Assembly (NCBI GenBank): GCA_021029095.1
Contig: JAJOHG010000009.1
Coordinates: 620,001 to 684,000, forward strand
DNA length: 64,000 bases
DNA from: Phellopilus nigrolimitatus
Lineage: Eukaryota; Basidiomycota; Agaricomycetes; Hymenochaetales; Hymenochaetaceae
Direction of reading: 5' to 3'
Below are positions 23,606 through 33,456 of this stretch, in pieces (position 1 is the first letter of the stretch; each line of letters opens with the position of its first letter). A program made the translations under genes and the position numbers. The notes beneath the pieces were generated by a model. That model ran no database searches, was not told the DNA's origin, and saw only the letters and a list, made by a program, of their open reading frames with translations.

Positions 23606-23912
23606 AGCAAAAGAAAGAGGGGGAATGAAGAACGACAACTGCAAAGAACGCTGCAGATAAAGCACAGAAAAAAGTGTTACCATGTCACATCAGTCACACA
23701 TTTTCTAAAGACGCATAAACTCATGGATCTAAGATAAACGCTTGAACAGTTTCTCAGTGCATCAAATGACCACGCCAAATACATCAAATTCTAACTAAAC
23801 AAGGTCCAAATACGTTCTAAAAAAGTCCAGATCAGGATCATGAAACAAAACAAAACGAAAAAAAAAACCCAGAAAATAAATAAATAAATAAATAAAAAAG
23901 GCACTTACCAAG

Positions 23913-24240
23913 TTATTCGGGACCTTGCAAAGGCTGGCACCAGAATTCATGTTCTTCAGCAAAGGCAGCCAACATTGCGGCCTGCTCAGCGGCGATCTTG
24001 CACCTTTTTCCCAAAGTCAGATACGCTCTCATCTCCGCCTCTGTCAACCCAATCTCCTCGGCTCTGATAAGCGTGTGCGATATGACGGCCTGAATTGCCT
24101 CTTGAATGGTCGCAAGCGCTGTCTCCAACTCATGACCTGAAGAAAAATGTTAGACTCAAGTTAGCAATGACTCCAATTAATAAATACAATAATCACCTAC
24201 CCTCAGTATTGTTGTTCGCTGCACCGGGCGTTGTCGACAT
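23913..24240 (-). CDS. Antisense small two-exon gene in gypsy-B
   Basis: Minus strand. Exon 1 is 24201-24240 (MSTTPGAANNNTEG), followed by a 64-nt GT-AG intron (24137-24200; GTAGGT...CTTCAG). Exon 2 is 23913-24136 (HELETALATIQEAIQAVISH, EEIGLTEAEMRAYLTLGKRC, ending CQPLQGPE). It totals 264 nt, 87 aa, predicted mostly helical. It lies upstream of and in the same direction as the 23041-23605 gene, which fits one antisense transcription unit. The family is unknown. Confidence 0.5.
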
Positions 24241-24601
24241 GGTCGTTGAGGTTCAAGATAGACGATCAATGATCCTTAATCAAGAAGACTATATGCTTTC
24301 CTAATTAAGACTTAGCAAATTAAACTTCAGGAACAAAGCTAAAAAAGAGGGTGGCAATGTCAAGACCCATGACCACATCATATGACCTTTCCAAATATAT
24401 TCTTCTAATTTAAGCCCCTGAGGATGCAACCGGGGACGGCTGCAATTTCAAGTTGGGGGTGGATGTCATGCGCCAAATCAATTTGGACATATTCTGGCTA
24501 GTTCACAGAAGCCTCAGAACAAAGTTATCGCTTCCCGAATTCAGCGACGGGCATCAAAATAAAGAAGCAAAAGACAAATAAAAGGATCAATTTCTACATG
24601 T

Positions 24602-25022
24602 TGTAAGCCCGCTGGCGCGTTCTTCCCATTTCCGACACGATGTGTGTCCGACCGGCCGACGTTCCGACGTTTTTGACCGACCGACGTTCCGACGTTTTTG
24701 ACCGACCGACGTTTTTGAGCCGACGTTTCGGCCGACGTTTTCGCATTTCCGACTTTCCCAACTTGTCGGAAAGTCGGCTTACGTACTTCAAGAGTAATAA
24801 GGGTCGGATCCCTGTCGGACTGGTACTGTATAGTTTTTATTATATAATCCGACCCATTTTCACTGCGCGCCGTCACCTTTGTTGCCTCAGTATCTCTGAC
24901 AGCAACAAAGGTGAGTAAATGCATCTCATGTATGTATTTAGAGTATCTCTGACAGCAACAAAGATTACTTTGTCCTGTTTGTCTTGTAGGCTCAAGTGTT
25001 GGCACTCTCTGGGTGCCTTCCA
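24602..25022 (+). repeat. 5' LTR of gypsy-C
   Basis: 421 bp. Its left third has a dense array of CCGACGTT-type motifs on both strands (24650-24745). A TATATAAT at 24841 lies about 48 nt before the AG following TGCCTC (24889). Confidence 0.95.
24889..24963 (+). promoter_or_regulatory. R-region repeat flanking an intron-like segment in the gypsy-C LTR
   Basis: E1 (22 nt, 24889-24910, AGTATCTCTG...AACAAAG) follows CCTC and is itself followed by GTGAGT and a 31-nt stretch ending TTTAG (24911-24941). A second perfect E1 is at 24942-24963. An intron from GTGAGT to the AG ending the second E1 would be 53 nt, with CTGAC as branch site 10 nt before the acceptor; its removal leaves exactly one E1. The 3' LTR has the same structure (30650-30724). 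Confidence 0.7.
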
Positions 25023-25390
25023 CTTTTTTTTTAACATCAGCAAAGCGTATCTTTGCCCCTTGCGCGTTTCCGCACCTCCCTCGCCGCGATCCGACAAGTT
25101 TTGACCTTGCGCGTCTTTGCGGGTCACAGTAGACGTCCCGACCGACTGTCCGGACGTGGCGATCAAGTCCGATTGACTTCGATCCCAAAATAGCGCCAGT
25201 AACGCGACTTCGAGTTCCCGCGCGGCAGGCCTTCTCAGCGATCCCAAGAGAGGTCCCTTCGGTGCCGGATCAGTATATTTTCGGCGCTCCATCACCACCG
25301 CCGGATTCGAACACAGAAGACTCCGCATCCGACCGCAGTACAACACCACACGTGTCCGAATCCGAAACCGAAGACGTGAAACCACCGAAA

Positions 25391-28300
25391 ATGGCACCAC
25401 CGAACGCACAGCTTGCGACGATTGAGTGGGCGGGGCCGACGAAAGTCCCGTTGCTAACGGCCGGTGATCCGACACCCCGAACGTTGATGGAGTGGTTTGG
25501 AAGGGTGCGGGCGTATCAAGCAACCAAAGGGTTGAGGGATGATCAGATTGTGGCAGCGGTGGTCGGAGGGATCATGGACCCGCGTTTTGCGGAGTGGATT
25601 ATGTCGGACTACACCCGGGTGAGCACACTTCCGTTGGCGGAATTTGTGGCCGAGTTCCGACAGGAAGCGCTGCCGGTCGATTGGGTGGCGCTTGAGCGGC
25701 AGAAGCTCCTGGCTTCCCGTCAGGGTGCGGCGCAGTTCTGGGATTGGCAGCGCGAAGTCAGCACGCAGAACTCGGTGCTCCCGGCAGGCACGCGCATGTC
25801 GGAAGATCGACTCCGGGAGTTCCTGGAGGCGAATATGCATCCGGACCTCCAAGAAATGATACGGGTACAACCCCCGACCCTGACCGAGCCCCACGCAGTA
25901 CTCCGAGCCAAGTATGAGGCCGAAGAGCGTCAGATCCGCGCGGCCAACCTGGTTGGAGCGGCCGCCGCGCAGGCCGCGACACCACCTGGCCAGTGGGTGA
26001 CTATCCCGGCCCCAGCGGCTCCGCCAGCCGAAGCACAGGTGATCCGACTGCGCATGAGAGAGTGGCTGGGACATGTGAAGACAATGGATGAGCGTCGGGT
26101 CCGCAACGAAGACCGCATCCGCCTTGCCAGCGAGACTGCAGTGCGGTCCGACAGAGCAAAACGTCGGACCGACCGGGAGCGCGAACCCGCGACACAGCGA
26201 AAGTCGGGAGGGTCGGCAGGTAGTCAGGGCAACACCACCCGATCCTCGAACCCCGGAGCCGACCAGAGAGCCACGGTCCGACCGAATAACGAGGAGCGGC
26301 TCCTGCTCCAGCGGTACAACGGGTGCTACAAGTGTATGCGCTTCCAGGCCGGACATAACGCCAGAAACTGTCCGAACGGGCCGGTGCGCCGCAAGGACTA
26401 CAAGCCACTGACGGAGAGCATGGCCATGGCCGCACCGCCGAACCCGTCGGGCAGCGCGAACGAGTCGGCGCGGGTTAAGACTGAACCTGTCGCGGCGTTC
26501 GTGGAAGAACAGCACTCTGATTCTGAAGGCGAAACGTCGGAGTCGGAGTCCGACAAGTATGTGCCATTTCACCAGCCCCATCTCCGACCTGAGTGTTTCA
26601 TCTCCGCGCGAGACCGCACGTCTTCACTTCTCATCCGACCGCTCATTGACTCTGGCTGTGTTACAGTGCTGATTAGTCCCGAGTTCGCTGACCGACTCCG
26701 ACTCCGACGCCACCGCTTACGTAACCCGGAGTCGGCGACACTTGCACTGAATCAGGAAGGGGCGAAGCCGATAGAGTTGACAGAGTGGGTCCGCTTGCGG
26801 GTGATGTCGAAGGATCGGAGTTGGGAGTCGAAGTCGATCCGCGCCAAAGTTGCGCCGAACTTATGTACGGAGTTGATACTTGGAATGACATTCTTGGTGG
26901 CCAACCACATTGTGCACGATGCCGCCGAGCGGACGCTCATTGCCAAGAAGTCCGGAGTGGATCTCATGCATCCCAAGCCTCCGCCGACACCGACACCGAG
27001 CCCGACTGCGGAGCCGACGAAATCGAAGATTTTGGCGCGGAAGGTGTCGGAGAAGACGCGTGAAGCCAGAAATCGAGGGAAGTCGATTCGGAAAGTGTCC
27101 AGTAAGCTTCCCGCGTGCGGTCCGATCCACCATGCGCCATTTGTATGCCACATTCCGACTCCGAAGAATGGTGCACGAACGAACCTGCCGCCAGAGGTGA
27201 AGGCGGCGTCGGTAATGCAATCAATCTGTGACCGAATCCTGATATTGGCATTCAGTGACAAGTTGGCGGAATTGGATGCACGGGCGAAGGAGAAGTATGC
27301 CGACCGATTCCCAGAAGAGCTGCCACACCTCCGCGACCTGCCCGACAATGTGTTCCATCGCATCAAGCTGAAGGATGCGGGCAAGACATTGTCGGGTCGC
27401 ACCTATGCAACTCCGAAGAAGTATCGAGATGCATGGCGGATACTCATTCACCAGCATGTAGAGGCGGGTCGGATCCGACGTTCGGACAGTCCGCATGCGT
27501 CCCCGGCATTTATTATCCCAAAGTCGGATCCGAACGTGCTGCCCCGCTGGGTGAACGACTATCGGGAGTTGAACGCAAACACGGTGCGCGATCGGACTCC
27601 ACTGCCGCGGGTGGAGGAGATCCTGAATGACTGTGCGCGGGGGAAGATCTTTGGAAAGATCGACATGACGAATTCATTCTTCCAAACCCGCATGCACCCC
27701 GACGATGTGCCGTATACGGCGGTGAACATGCCGTTCGGCCTGTATGAGTGGTTAGTCATGCCGATGGGTGCCTGTAATGCGCCTGCGACACATCAGCGTC
27801 GGATGTATGCAGCCCTGCAGCATCTCATCGGAAAGATTTGCCATGTGTACCTGGACGACATTATCATCTGGTCCGAGTCGGTGGAGGAGCACACTCGGAA
27901 CGTACATTTGGTAATGTTGGCGCTTCGGGCGGCCGGACTATTCTGCTCGCCCAAGAAGACGAACTTGTACTGCGCAGAAGTTGTTTTTCTCGGGCACGTC
28001 ATTTCGGCACGTGGCATTGAGGCGGATCCGTCGAAGGTCGCGCGGATCCTTGCCTGGCCGACTCCGCAGAAGACGAAGGACGTCCGCGCGTTTTTGGGCC
28101 TGGTCCGATACATTTCCCAGTTTCTTCCGAAACTGGCAGAGTATACGTCGGTATTGACGCCGCTTACCAAGAAAGAGTACAACCGCAATTTTCCGAAGTG
28201 GACTTCAGAGCACCAGGCTGCCTTCGATGCGATCAAGAAAATTGTGACCAGCCGCGAATGCCTAACAACGGTAGACCACGAGTCGGGGGAGTCGATTTAT

Positions 28301-30265
28301 GTGACCACGGATGCATCGGACCATCGGACAGGGGCGGTTTTGAGTGTCGGGGAGTCGTGGAAGACGGCCCGACCGGTTGCATTCGAGTCGGCTCAGTATA
28401 CCGCGGCCGAAAAGAATTATCCGGTGCACGAGAAGGAGCTTTTGGCGATCGTCCGCACGTTGAAGAAGTGGCGGGTGTACCTTTTGGGAATGCCATTCAA
28501 GGTGATCACGGACCATCGAACACTCACCTACTTCCAGCAACAGAAGGATCTCTCGCGTCGGCAGGCCCGCTGGGCCGAGTTTTTGGCACAGTACGAGTTC
28601 GAGATCGAGTACGTGAAAGGCGAAGAAAACTCGGCGGCCGACGCGATGTCGCGGTATCCAAAAACGTCGGACGACTCCCCAATGGCGGCGGCGGTGGGAC
28701 TTGCATGTATGCCGAAGTTTTCCGACGTGCCGACTGCAGCGGCGGTACTCACCATTGCGTCGGACCCGGAGCTTCTGGAGAAGATCCGCGGCGGGTATGC
28801 AGAAGATGAGTTCTGCGTGAAGTTGCGGGCAAACGTGCGGAGTATTGAAGGCGCGCGAGAAGAGCATGAGTTGTTGTTTGTGGGTGAGCGGTTGGTGATT
28901 CCGAGGAAGGGCGACATCCGCGAGACACTGTACCGGCTGGCGCACGACGAACTTGGCCACTTCGGGCCCGACAAGAGTTACACGGCGCTCCGCAACTCGT
29001 ACTACTGGCCGAACATGCGAAAGGACTTGGAGTCGGCGTATGTTCCTGGCTGTGCAGACTGCCAGCGGAACAAAAGTCCGACCACAAAACCCGCCGGTCC
29101 GCTGCACCCGCTCCCGATCCCCGACAAGCGCTTTGATAGTGTCGCGCTCAATTTTGTCGGACCGTTGCCGGAGGATGGCGGTTATAACGGGATTGTCACT
29201 ATGACGGATCGGCTCGGAGCGGCCGACGTGCGGATCGTGCCCATTCGCATGGAAATGACGGCCGAACAGTTCGCGGCGGTGTTTTTCAACCACTGGTACT
29301 GCGAAAATGGACTTCCGCTCGAAATCATTTCGGATCGAGACAAGCTATTTGTCTCACGCTTCTGGAAGGCGTTGCACACCCTCACCGGAGTCAAGGTGAA
29401 GATGTCGACCGCGTACCATCCGGAGACCGACGGAGCGAGCGAGCGGACGAATAAAACAGTCAACCAGATTCTCCGCTACTATGTGGATCGGAACCAGAAC
29501 CAGTGGGTGCGAGCATTGCCACGGGTCCGATTTTGCATCATGAACACGGTGAATGCGTCGACGGGTTTCACGCCATTCCAAATCCGACAGGGCCACTCAC
29601 CAAGGATGATTCCGCCAATCGTGCCGGAGCGCGAAGCAGAATTTCAGGCGGAGGGGGCGGAGGCGGTTCAGGCCATGGAGTTGATGCAGCAGTTGCAGCG
29701 CGATGTGTCGGAAGCGCAGGATGCACTTCTGGCATCCAAAACCCGACAGGCGCACCATGCGAACAAGAAGCGGGCGGCCGACGACCTTTTCAAGGTCGGA
29801 GACCAGGTTATGCTCTCAACCCGAAACCGGCGGCGGGAGTACAAGGCGGCCGGACAAGATCGCGTCGCAAAGTTTATGCCCAGGTACGACGGACCGTACT
29901 TTATCATCGCTGCGCACCCCAAAAAGTCGGAGTACACGTTAGAGCTCCCCGATCACAGCCAAGCGTTCCCCGGGTTTCATGCTAGCCAGCTCCGACGTTT
30001 TGTGCCAAATGATGACGCACTGTTCCCAACCCGACAACTCGAGCGACCAGACCCGGTAGAGCCGGAGGCGAATGTGTACGAGGTGGAGGCAATTGTGGAT
30101 GAACGGAAGCGCGGCCGCGGCACCCAACTGCTGGTCCGGTGGAAGGGGTACGGCGACCAGGGAATGGAGTGGAAATCACGCTCGGAGCTCAAGCAGACGG
30201 CGGCGGATATAGTCCGACAGTGGGATCGGAGAGAGGGGGCTCCACCGCGGCCGCGAAGAAGATGA
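25391..30265 (+). CDS. Gypsy-C Gag-Pol polyprotein with chromodomain
   Basis: The frame is open from 25262, but the first ATG is at 25391 (MAPPNAQLATIEW), which I take as the start. Residue numbers count from 25262. Gag lies at about 80-270, the zinc knuckle CYKCMRFQAGHNARNC near 355, protease LIDSGCVTVLIS near 462, and RT near 740-930 with YLDD near 862. RNase H (YVTTDASDHRTGAVLS) is near 1015, the HHCC finger (HDELGHFGPD...CADCQ) near 1230, and the integrase core near 1290-1400. A chromodomain (YEVEAIVDERKRG, LLVRWKGYGDQGMEW) is near 1605-1655. The first catalytic Asp of the integrase, normally in a DFVGPLP-like motif, is Asn here (ALNFVGPLP, codon AAT at 29150-29152). The second (ISDRDKLF) and the Glu (SERTNK) are present. 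The rest is intact, so this copy may be integrase-dead. Confidence 0.95.
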   Translation: MAPPNAQLATIEWAGPTKVPLLTAGDPTPRTLMEWFGRVRAYQATKGLRDDQIVAAVVGGIMDPRFAEWIMSDYTRVSTLPLAEFVAEFRQEALPVDWVALERQKLLASRQGAAQFWDWQREVSTQNSVLPAGTRMSEDRLREFLEANMHPDLQEMIRVQPPTLTEPHAVLRAKYEAEERQIRAANLVGAAAAQAATPPGQWVTIPAPAAPPAEAQVIRLRMREWLGHVKTMDERRVRNEDRIRLASETAVRSDRAKRRTDREREPATQRKSGGSAGSQGNTTRSSNPGADQRATVRPNNEERLLLQRYNGCYKCMRFQAGHNARNCPNGPVRRKDYKPLTESMAMAAPPNPSGSANESARVKTEPVAAFVEEQHSDSEGETSESESDKYVPFHQPHLRPECFISARDRTSSLLIRPLIDSGCVTVLISPEFADRLRLRRHRLRNPESATLALNQEGAKPIELTEWVRLRVMSKDRSWESKSIRAKVAPNLCTELILGMTFLVANHIVHDAAERTLIAKKSGVDLMHPKPPPTPTPSPTAEPTKSKILARKVSEKTREARNRGKSIRKVSSKLPACGPIHHAPFVCHIPTPKNGARTNLPPEVKAASVMQSICDRILILAFSDKLAELDARAKEKYADRFPEELPHLRDLPDNVFHRIKLKDAGKTLSGRTYATPKKYRDAWRILIHQHVEAGRIRRSDSPHASPAFIIPKSDPNVLPRWVNDYRELNANTVRDRTPLPRVEEILNDCARGKIFGKIDMTNSFFQTRMHPDDVPYTAVNMPFGLYEWLVMPMGACNAPATHQRRMYAALQHLIGKICHVYLDDIIIWSESVEEHTRNVHLVMLALRAAGLFCSPKKTNLYCAEVVFLGHVISARGIEADPSKVARILAWPTPQKTKDVRAFLGLVRYISQFLPKLAEYTSVLTPLTKKEYNRNFPKWTSEHQAAFDAIKKIVTSRECLTTVDHESGESIYVTTDASDHRTGAVLSVGESWKTARPVAFESAQYTAAEKNYPVHEKELLAIVRTLKKWRVYLLGMPFKVITDHRTLTYFQQQKDLSRRQARWAEFLAQYEFEIEYVKGEENSAADAMSRYPKTSDDSPMAAAVGLACMPKFSDVPTAAAVLTIASDPELLEKIRGGYAEDEFCVKLRANVRSIEGAREEHELLFVGERLVIPRKGDIRETLYRLAHDELGHFGPDKSYTALRNSYYWPNMRKDLESAYVPGCADCQRNKSPTTKPAGPLHPLPIPDKRFDSVALNFVGPLPEDGGYNGIVTMTDRLGAADVRIVPIRMEMTAEQFAAVFFNHWYCENGLPLEIISDRDKLFVSRFWKALHTLTGVKVKMSTAYHPETDGASERTNKTVNQILRYYVDRNQNQWVRALPRVRFCIMNTVNASTGFTPFQIRQGHSPRMIPPIVPEREAEFQAEGAEAVQAMELMQQLQRDVSEAQDALLASKTRQAHHANKKRAADDLFKVGDQVMLSTRNRRREYKAAGQDRVAKFMPRYDGPYFIIAAHPKKSEYTLELPDHSQAFPGFHASQLRRFVPNDDALFPTRQLERPDPVEPEANVYEVEAIVDERKRGRGTQLLVRWKGYGDQGMEWKSRSELKQTAADIVRQWDRREGAPPRPRRR

Positions 30266-30362
30266 GATTTTCTTTTAATTTTTGATTTTGATGTATTTTA
30301 CCCCTTTTCCTGGTTCACCTTATTTCTCGGAGGAGGGGCTTATTCTTTTGAGGGGGGAAGGG

Positions 30363-30783
30363 TGTAAGCCCGCTGGCGCGTTCTTCCCATTTCCGACACG
30401 ATGTGTGTCCGACCGGCCGACGTTCCGACGTTTTTGACCGACCGACGTTCCGACGTTTTTGACCGACCGACGTTTTTGAGCCGACGTTTCGGCCGACGTT
30501 TTCGCATTTCCGACTTTCCCAACTTGTCGGAAAGTCGGCTTACGTACTTCAAGAGTAATAAGGGTCGGATCCCTGTCGGACTGGTACTGTATAGTTTTTA
30601 TTATATAATCCGACCCATTTTCACTGCGCGCCGTCACCTTTGTTGCCTCAGTATCTCTGACAGCAACAAAGGTGAGTAAATGCATCTCATGTATGTATTT
30701 AGAGTATCTCTGACAGCAACAAAGATTACTTTGTCCTGTTTGTCTTGTAGGCTCAAGTGTTGGCACTCTCTGGGTGCCTTCCA
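30363..30783 (+). repeat. 3' LTR of gypsy-C
   Basis: 421 bp, apparently identical to the 5' LTR. It is preceded by the purine tract GAGGGGGGAAGGG (30350-30362) and followed by the target duplication CATGT. Confidence 0.95.
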
Positions 30784-32234
30784 CATGTGACTAATTGAAC
30801 CAGAAGCACAATGGCCGGAAAGTGGGCGCTGACTGGAATACGCATGTTAAACAAAAACCAAGAAGACAGAAAAAGAAAAAGACGCACCTAAGCTGTTCAC
30901 CGATCAAGTCAGGTGGATCCATTCGCACATCAATGGACTTCTCAACCAAAATACTGGCAAACTTAATCAGTAAAAAAAAAAAGCCGTCAGACAGCCTGGC
31001 AAGAAAAGGGTCATACACAATGCTTCCAGGATGAACATTTTCACCCTGCACTTCAGAATACTCTTCGATCAACTGGTACAGACGATCATAGAGTGCTGTA
31101 CGGATGTTTGCCATGGACCAGGGCATGGTAGGGATCAGATGGCAGTAAAGCACAAAGACGCGCAAGATGCTTCTCAGCCAAACAAAGAACTTTTTGCTAA
31201 GAAGATCTGAATTCAATCTCAAGGTTGTTTACACCAAACACAGCACAACAAATTTGAGATACAGCTTACAAGGAAAGCGAAATAAAAATAGGATGAAACA
31301 TGAAAAGCGAAGCGAAAATAGGATGAAACATACAAAGTGGGATGAAATTAGGATGAAACATGAAAAGTGAAGCGAAAATAGGATGAAATATGCAAAGTAG
31401 AAGAGAAAATGGGATGAAACATGCAAAGTGGGACAAAAATAGGAAGGAAAGGTGCAAAGTGAAGCGAAAATAGGATGAAACATGCAAAGTGGGACAAAAA
31501 TAGGAAGGAAAGGTGCAAAGTGAAGCGGAAATAGGATGAAACATGCAAAGTAGAAGCGAAAATAGGATGAAACATGCAAAGTGGGACAAAAATAGGAAGG
31601 AAAGGTGCAAAGTGAAGCGGAAATAGGATGAAACATGCAAAGTGGGACAAAAATAGGAAGGAAAGGTGCAAAGGAGCAGTATAAATAACTTAAGGAAGAC
31701 TTATTTAAAAACCTATATGCTAAATTTAAATCTCTGTAGTAGTATATAAGGGCCCAGTCTGAGAGCCCTAGAAATACAAGAAATTACTACCCATCTTTTA
31801 AAACCACTCAGCTCATAAGAAACTCAGAACCAACTCCAACTTTTATTCTCTCTTTCTTTACAATCTTAAGTCAAGTCAGATAAGTCCTGTGTGGGCTATC
31901 TTAAGTTTAAGTCAAGTCAAATAGTCCTGTGTGGGCTATATCAAGTCAAGCTTCAGTCCTCTGTGGTCTGATACTTAAAGTTCAAGAAGTCAAGTTTTAT
32001 CATCAGTACTCTAGTGTATTGGATTGGAACCAATAGCTAGGCTACACCAAAACCAGTTAACACAACAGAAAAATTTGGAAGGAAAATACCTCTTGCAAAA
32101 CAAAAAAATATATATATCCTTGCAAACGGACAACTGGGAAAGTTCTGACCAAAGACACGTCCGAACCGACTCAGGCAAAAAAGTGTAGGTGAAAGAAATA
32201 CCAAGTTTTTCTCATTTACATTTTTAGCACGACA

Positions 32235-32330
32235 GCGCGTTGTCCTCTAGTGAGTCTAGTGTGCATACACTTTTAGTACCGTAACTCCGTAGTATCCTTC
32301 GCAGTGGTTCAGGGCACAAGGCTCATAACC
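32235..32330 (-). other. Copia-2 5' leader with primer-binding site and start of gag
   Basis: On the minus strand the LTR is followed directly by GGTTATGAGCCTTGTG. This is complementary to the anticodon arm of initiator tRNA-Met (GGCTCATAACC), the half-tRNA primer used by Drosophila copia. An ATG near 32270 opens a frame that, across gypsy-B and counting one GCGC only, joins the gag frame at 11887. Confidence 0.75.
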
Positions 32331-32640
32331 TGATGAAATGCTGTGAAGAAGACCGGCTCAGTCTAGACGGTACAAGACTCTTTATTTAGATAACTACCTG
32401 TGAAGAAGACCGGCTATTTACAGGTAGTTAGAAACGAAGGGAAATCTAATCGAGATACAACGGAGCGCTCACCTCAGTCTAGACGGTACAAGACTGAGGT
32501 GCGCATATAGACAGTAAAATTTACTTGTAGTCAGCCTCTCGGGCATTTGCGGAAAAGGAAACAAATAAACAAATAAAAGAAAATCGTTGCCACCGACACG
32601 CGAGCTGCTTTGTCACGCATGCCATAATCTATGTTCAACA
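32331..32640 (-). repeat. 5' LTR of copia-2
   Basis: 310 bp, apparently identical to 7247-7556. It is followed on the plus strand by the target duplication ACACC (32641-32645). R-region elements: E1 32473-32495, intron-like 32414-32472, E2 32398-32413, fused second copy 32341-32379. Confidence 0.93.
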
Positions 32641-33456
32641 ACACCTCGGGTAATGCTTAACGAAGGGTTATGCTTATCGCCGGCTTTGCATATATTACAT
32701 AATGAACTACATTAATTTCTGCTCTTGCCCAAAATGATATAAGTACCGGATAAGCACATTTATCACAGCTAATGAAGTAATGAAAGTAGCTTGGGCTCGG
32801 ACTCTGGCACTCGTTATTAGACTGAAAATTAAATGAGAACTACTTTAGGGGTGTGGCTTGAATAATTGTGGCTGTAACTTGGCCAATGAGCTCGCCAAAC
32901 ACATGAATTTTCCAATTCCGTCAAATATTTGAGCCTATTTGGGTAAGCATATTCCCAATAACTTTTTCTAACAACCCTTATGCTTAATGCTTAGCTAGAA
33001 TTATGCTTAATGGACCCTTATTTTCGTATCTACCAAGTCGGCGGACACAAATTTCGATGCTTAACAACAAGTAATGCTTAATTACAAGGATGCTTAACAA
33101 GAGGTTTGACTGTGTCATATTATCATGTTGGGATCACATCGGGCCATGTTTCTTGCCAAAACTGGACTTCTGCTTATCAAAATATCCTGAAGAAGCAAAT
33201 CTAACATGAATTTATATGTGAGGTGCCCACATATTAGGGGGGAGCGAAGCGTGAGTGGCTAAGGCTTATTCTGAATTCTTTCATTCTAGTTTTCTATGAC
33301 CATTTATTTATTTAATCTTTTCGGTGTCATGTAATTGGAAGTATTAAAAAGCCACTAGTAATTGCAACTTTTGTATGTGCGAGGATTGTCCCAGGTCACG
33401 TGATGTGTTTCAGGGAGGCCGGTAAGTCCAATTCTTTCCTCACTGGACTTTATTTA

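Larger units (their letters stand above)
24602..30783 (+). mobile_element. Gypsy-C: complete chromovirus (Ty3/gypsy), youngest insertion
   Basis: 6182 bp, LTRs 24602-25022 and 30363-30783 (421 bp each, apparently identical), flanked by CATGT. One gag-pol frame with a C-terminal chromodomain. It lies inside the 3' LTR of gypsy-B. The LTR ends TGTAAGCC...CTTCCA. The sequence after the LTR (C, then nine T, then AACATCAGC) is not an obvious tRNA primer site. Confidence 0.96.
11888..32234 (+). mobile_element. Gypsy-B: large Ty3/gypsy-like element with 1584-bp LTRs, split by gypsy-C
   Basis: The ends TGTC...GACA form a small inverted repeat, and a 4-bp duplication GCGC flanks it (11884-11887; 32235-32238). 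The 5' LTR is 11888-13471; the 3' LTR is 24464-24601 plus 30789-32234 (also 1584 bp). A primer-site-like TTGGTACCCACGG begins at 13475, 3 nt after the LTR, and a purine-rich GTTGGGGGTGGA precedes the 3' LTR. Without gypsy-C it is about 14.2 kb. It carries a 1931-aa ORF1, a broken pol and minus-strand intron-containing genes. I saw one difference between the LTRs (A in CACAACA at 13468, G at 32231). Confidence 0.93.
24464..32234 (+). repeat. 3' LTR of gypsy-B, interrupted by gypsy-C
   Basis: The LTR parts are 24464-24601 and 30789-32234. The CATGT at 24597-24601 is duplicated at 30784-30788 by the gypsy-C insertion. Joined without one CATGT the two parts total 1584 bp, as in the 5' LTR. Confidence 0.93.
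7247..32640 (-). mobile_element. Copia-2: complete Ty1/copia element, minus strand, split by gypsy-B
   Basis: LTRs of 310 bp each (7247-7556 and 32331-32640) start TGTTGAAC and end TTTCATCA on the minus strand. A 5-bp target duplication ACACC flanks the element (7242-7246 and 32641-32645). Excluding gypsy-B the element is about 5.0 kb, normal for copia. The LTRs look identical by eye, so insertion was recent. Gypsy-B entered just after the start of the gag-pol frame. Confidence 0.95.
7207..33112. mobile_element. D2: ~0.5-kb MITE (CAGTCAAACC ends) split by copia-2
   Basis: The left inverted repeat is 7207-7229 (CAGTCAAACCTCT.GTTAAGC) and the right copy ends at 33112. They match over about 23 bp with one difference. 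TA precedes the left end; TG follows the right, so the duplication has mutated. Its own DNA is 7207-7246 and 32646-33112, about 508 bp, rich in TTAAGCAT subterminal motifs in both orientations. It is non-coding. The ends suggest a pogo/Fot1-like MITE. Confidence 0.75.

Noticed and set aside
32311..32330. tRNA-Met gene
   Set aside because: Only the anticodon arm is present; it is the primer-binding site of copia-2.
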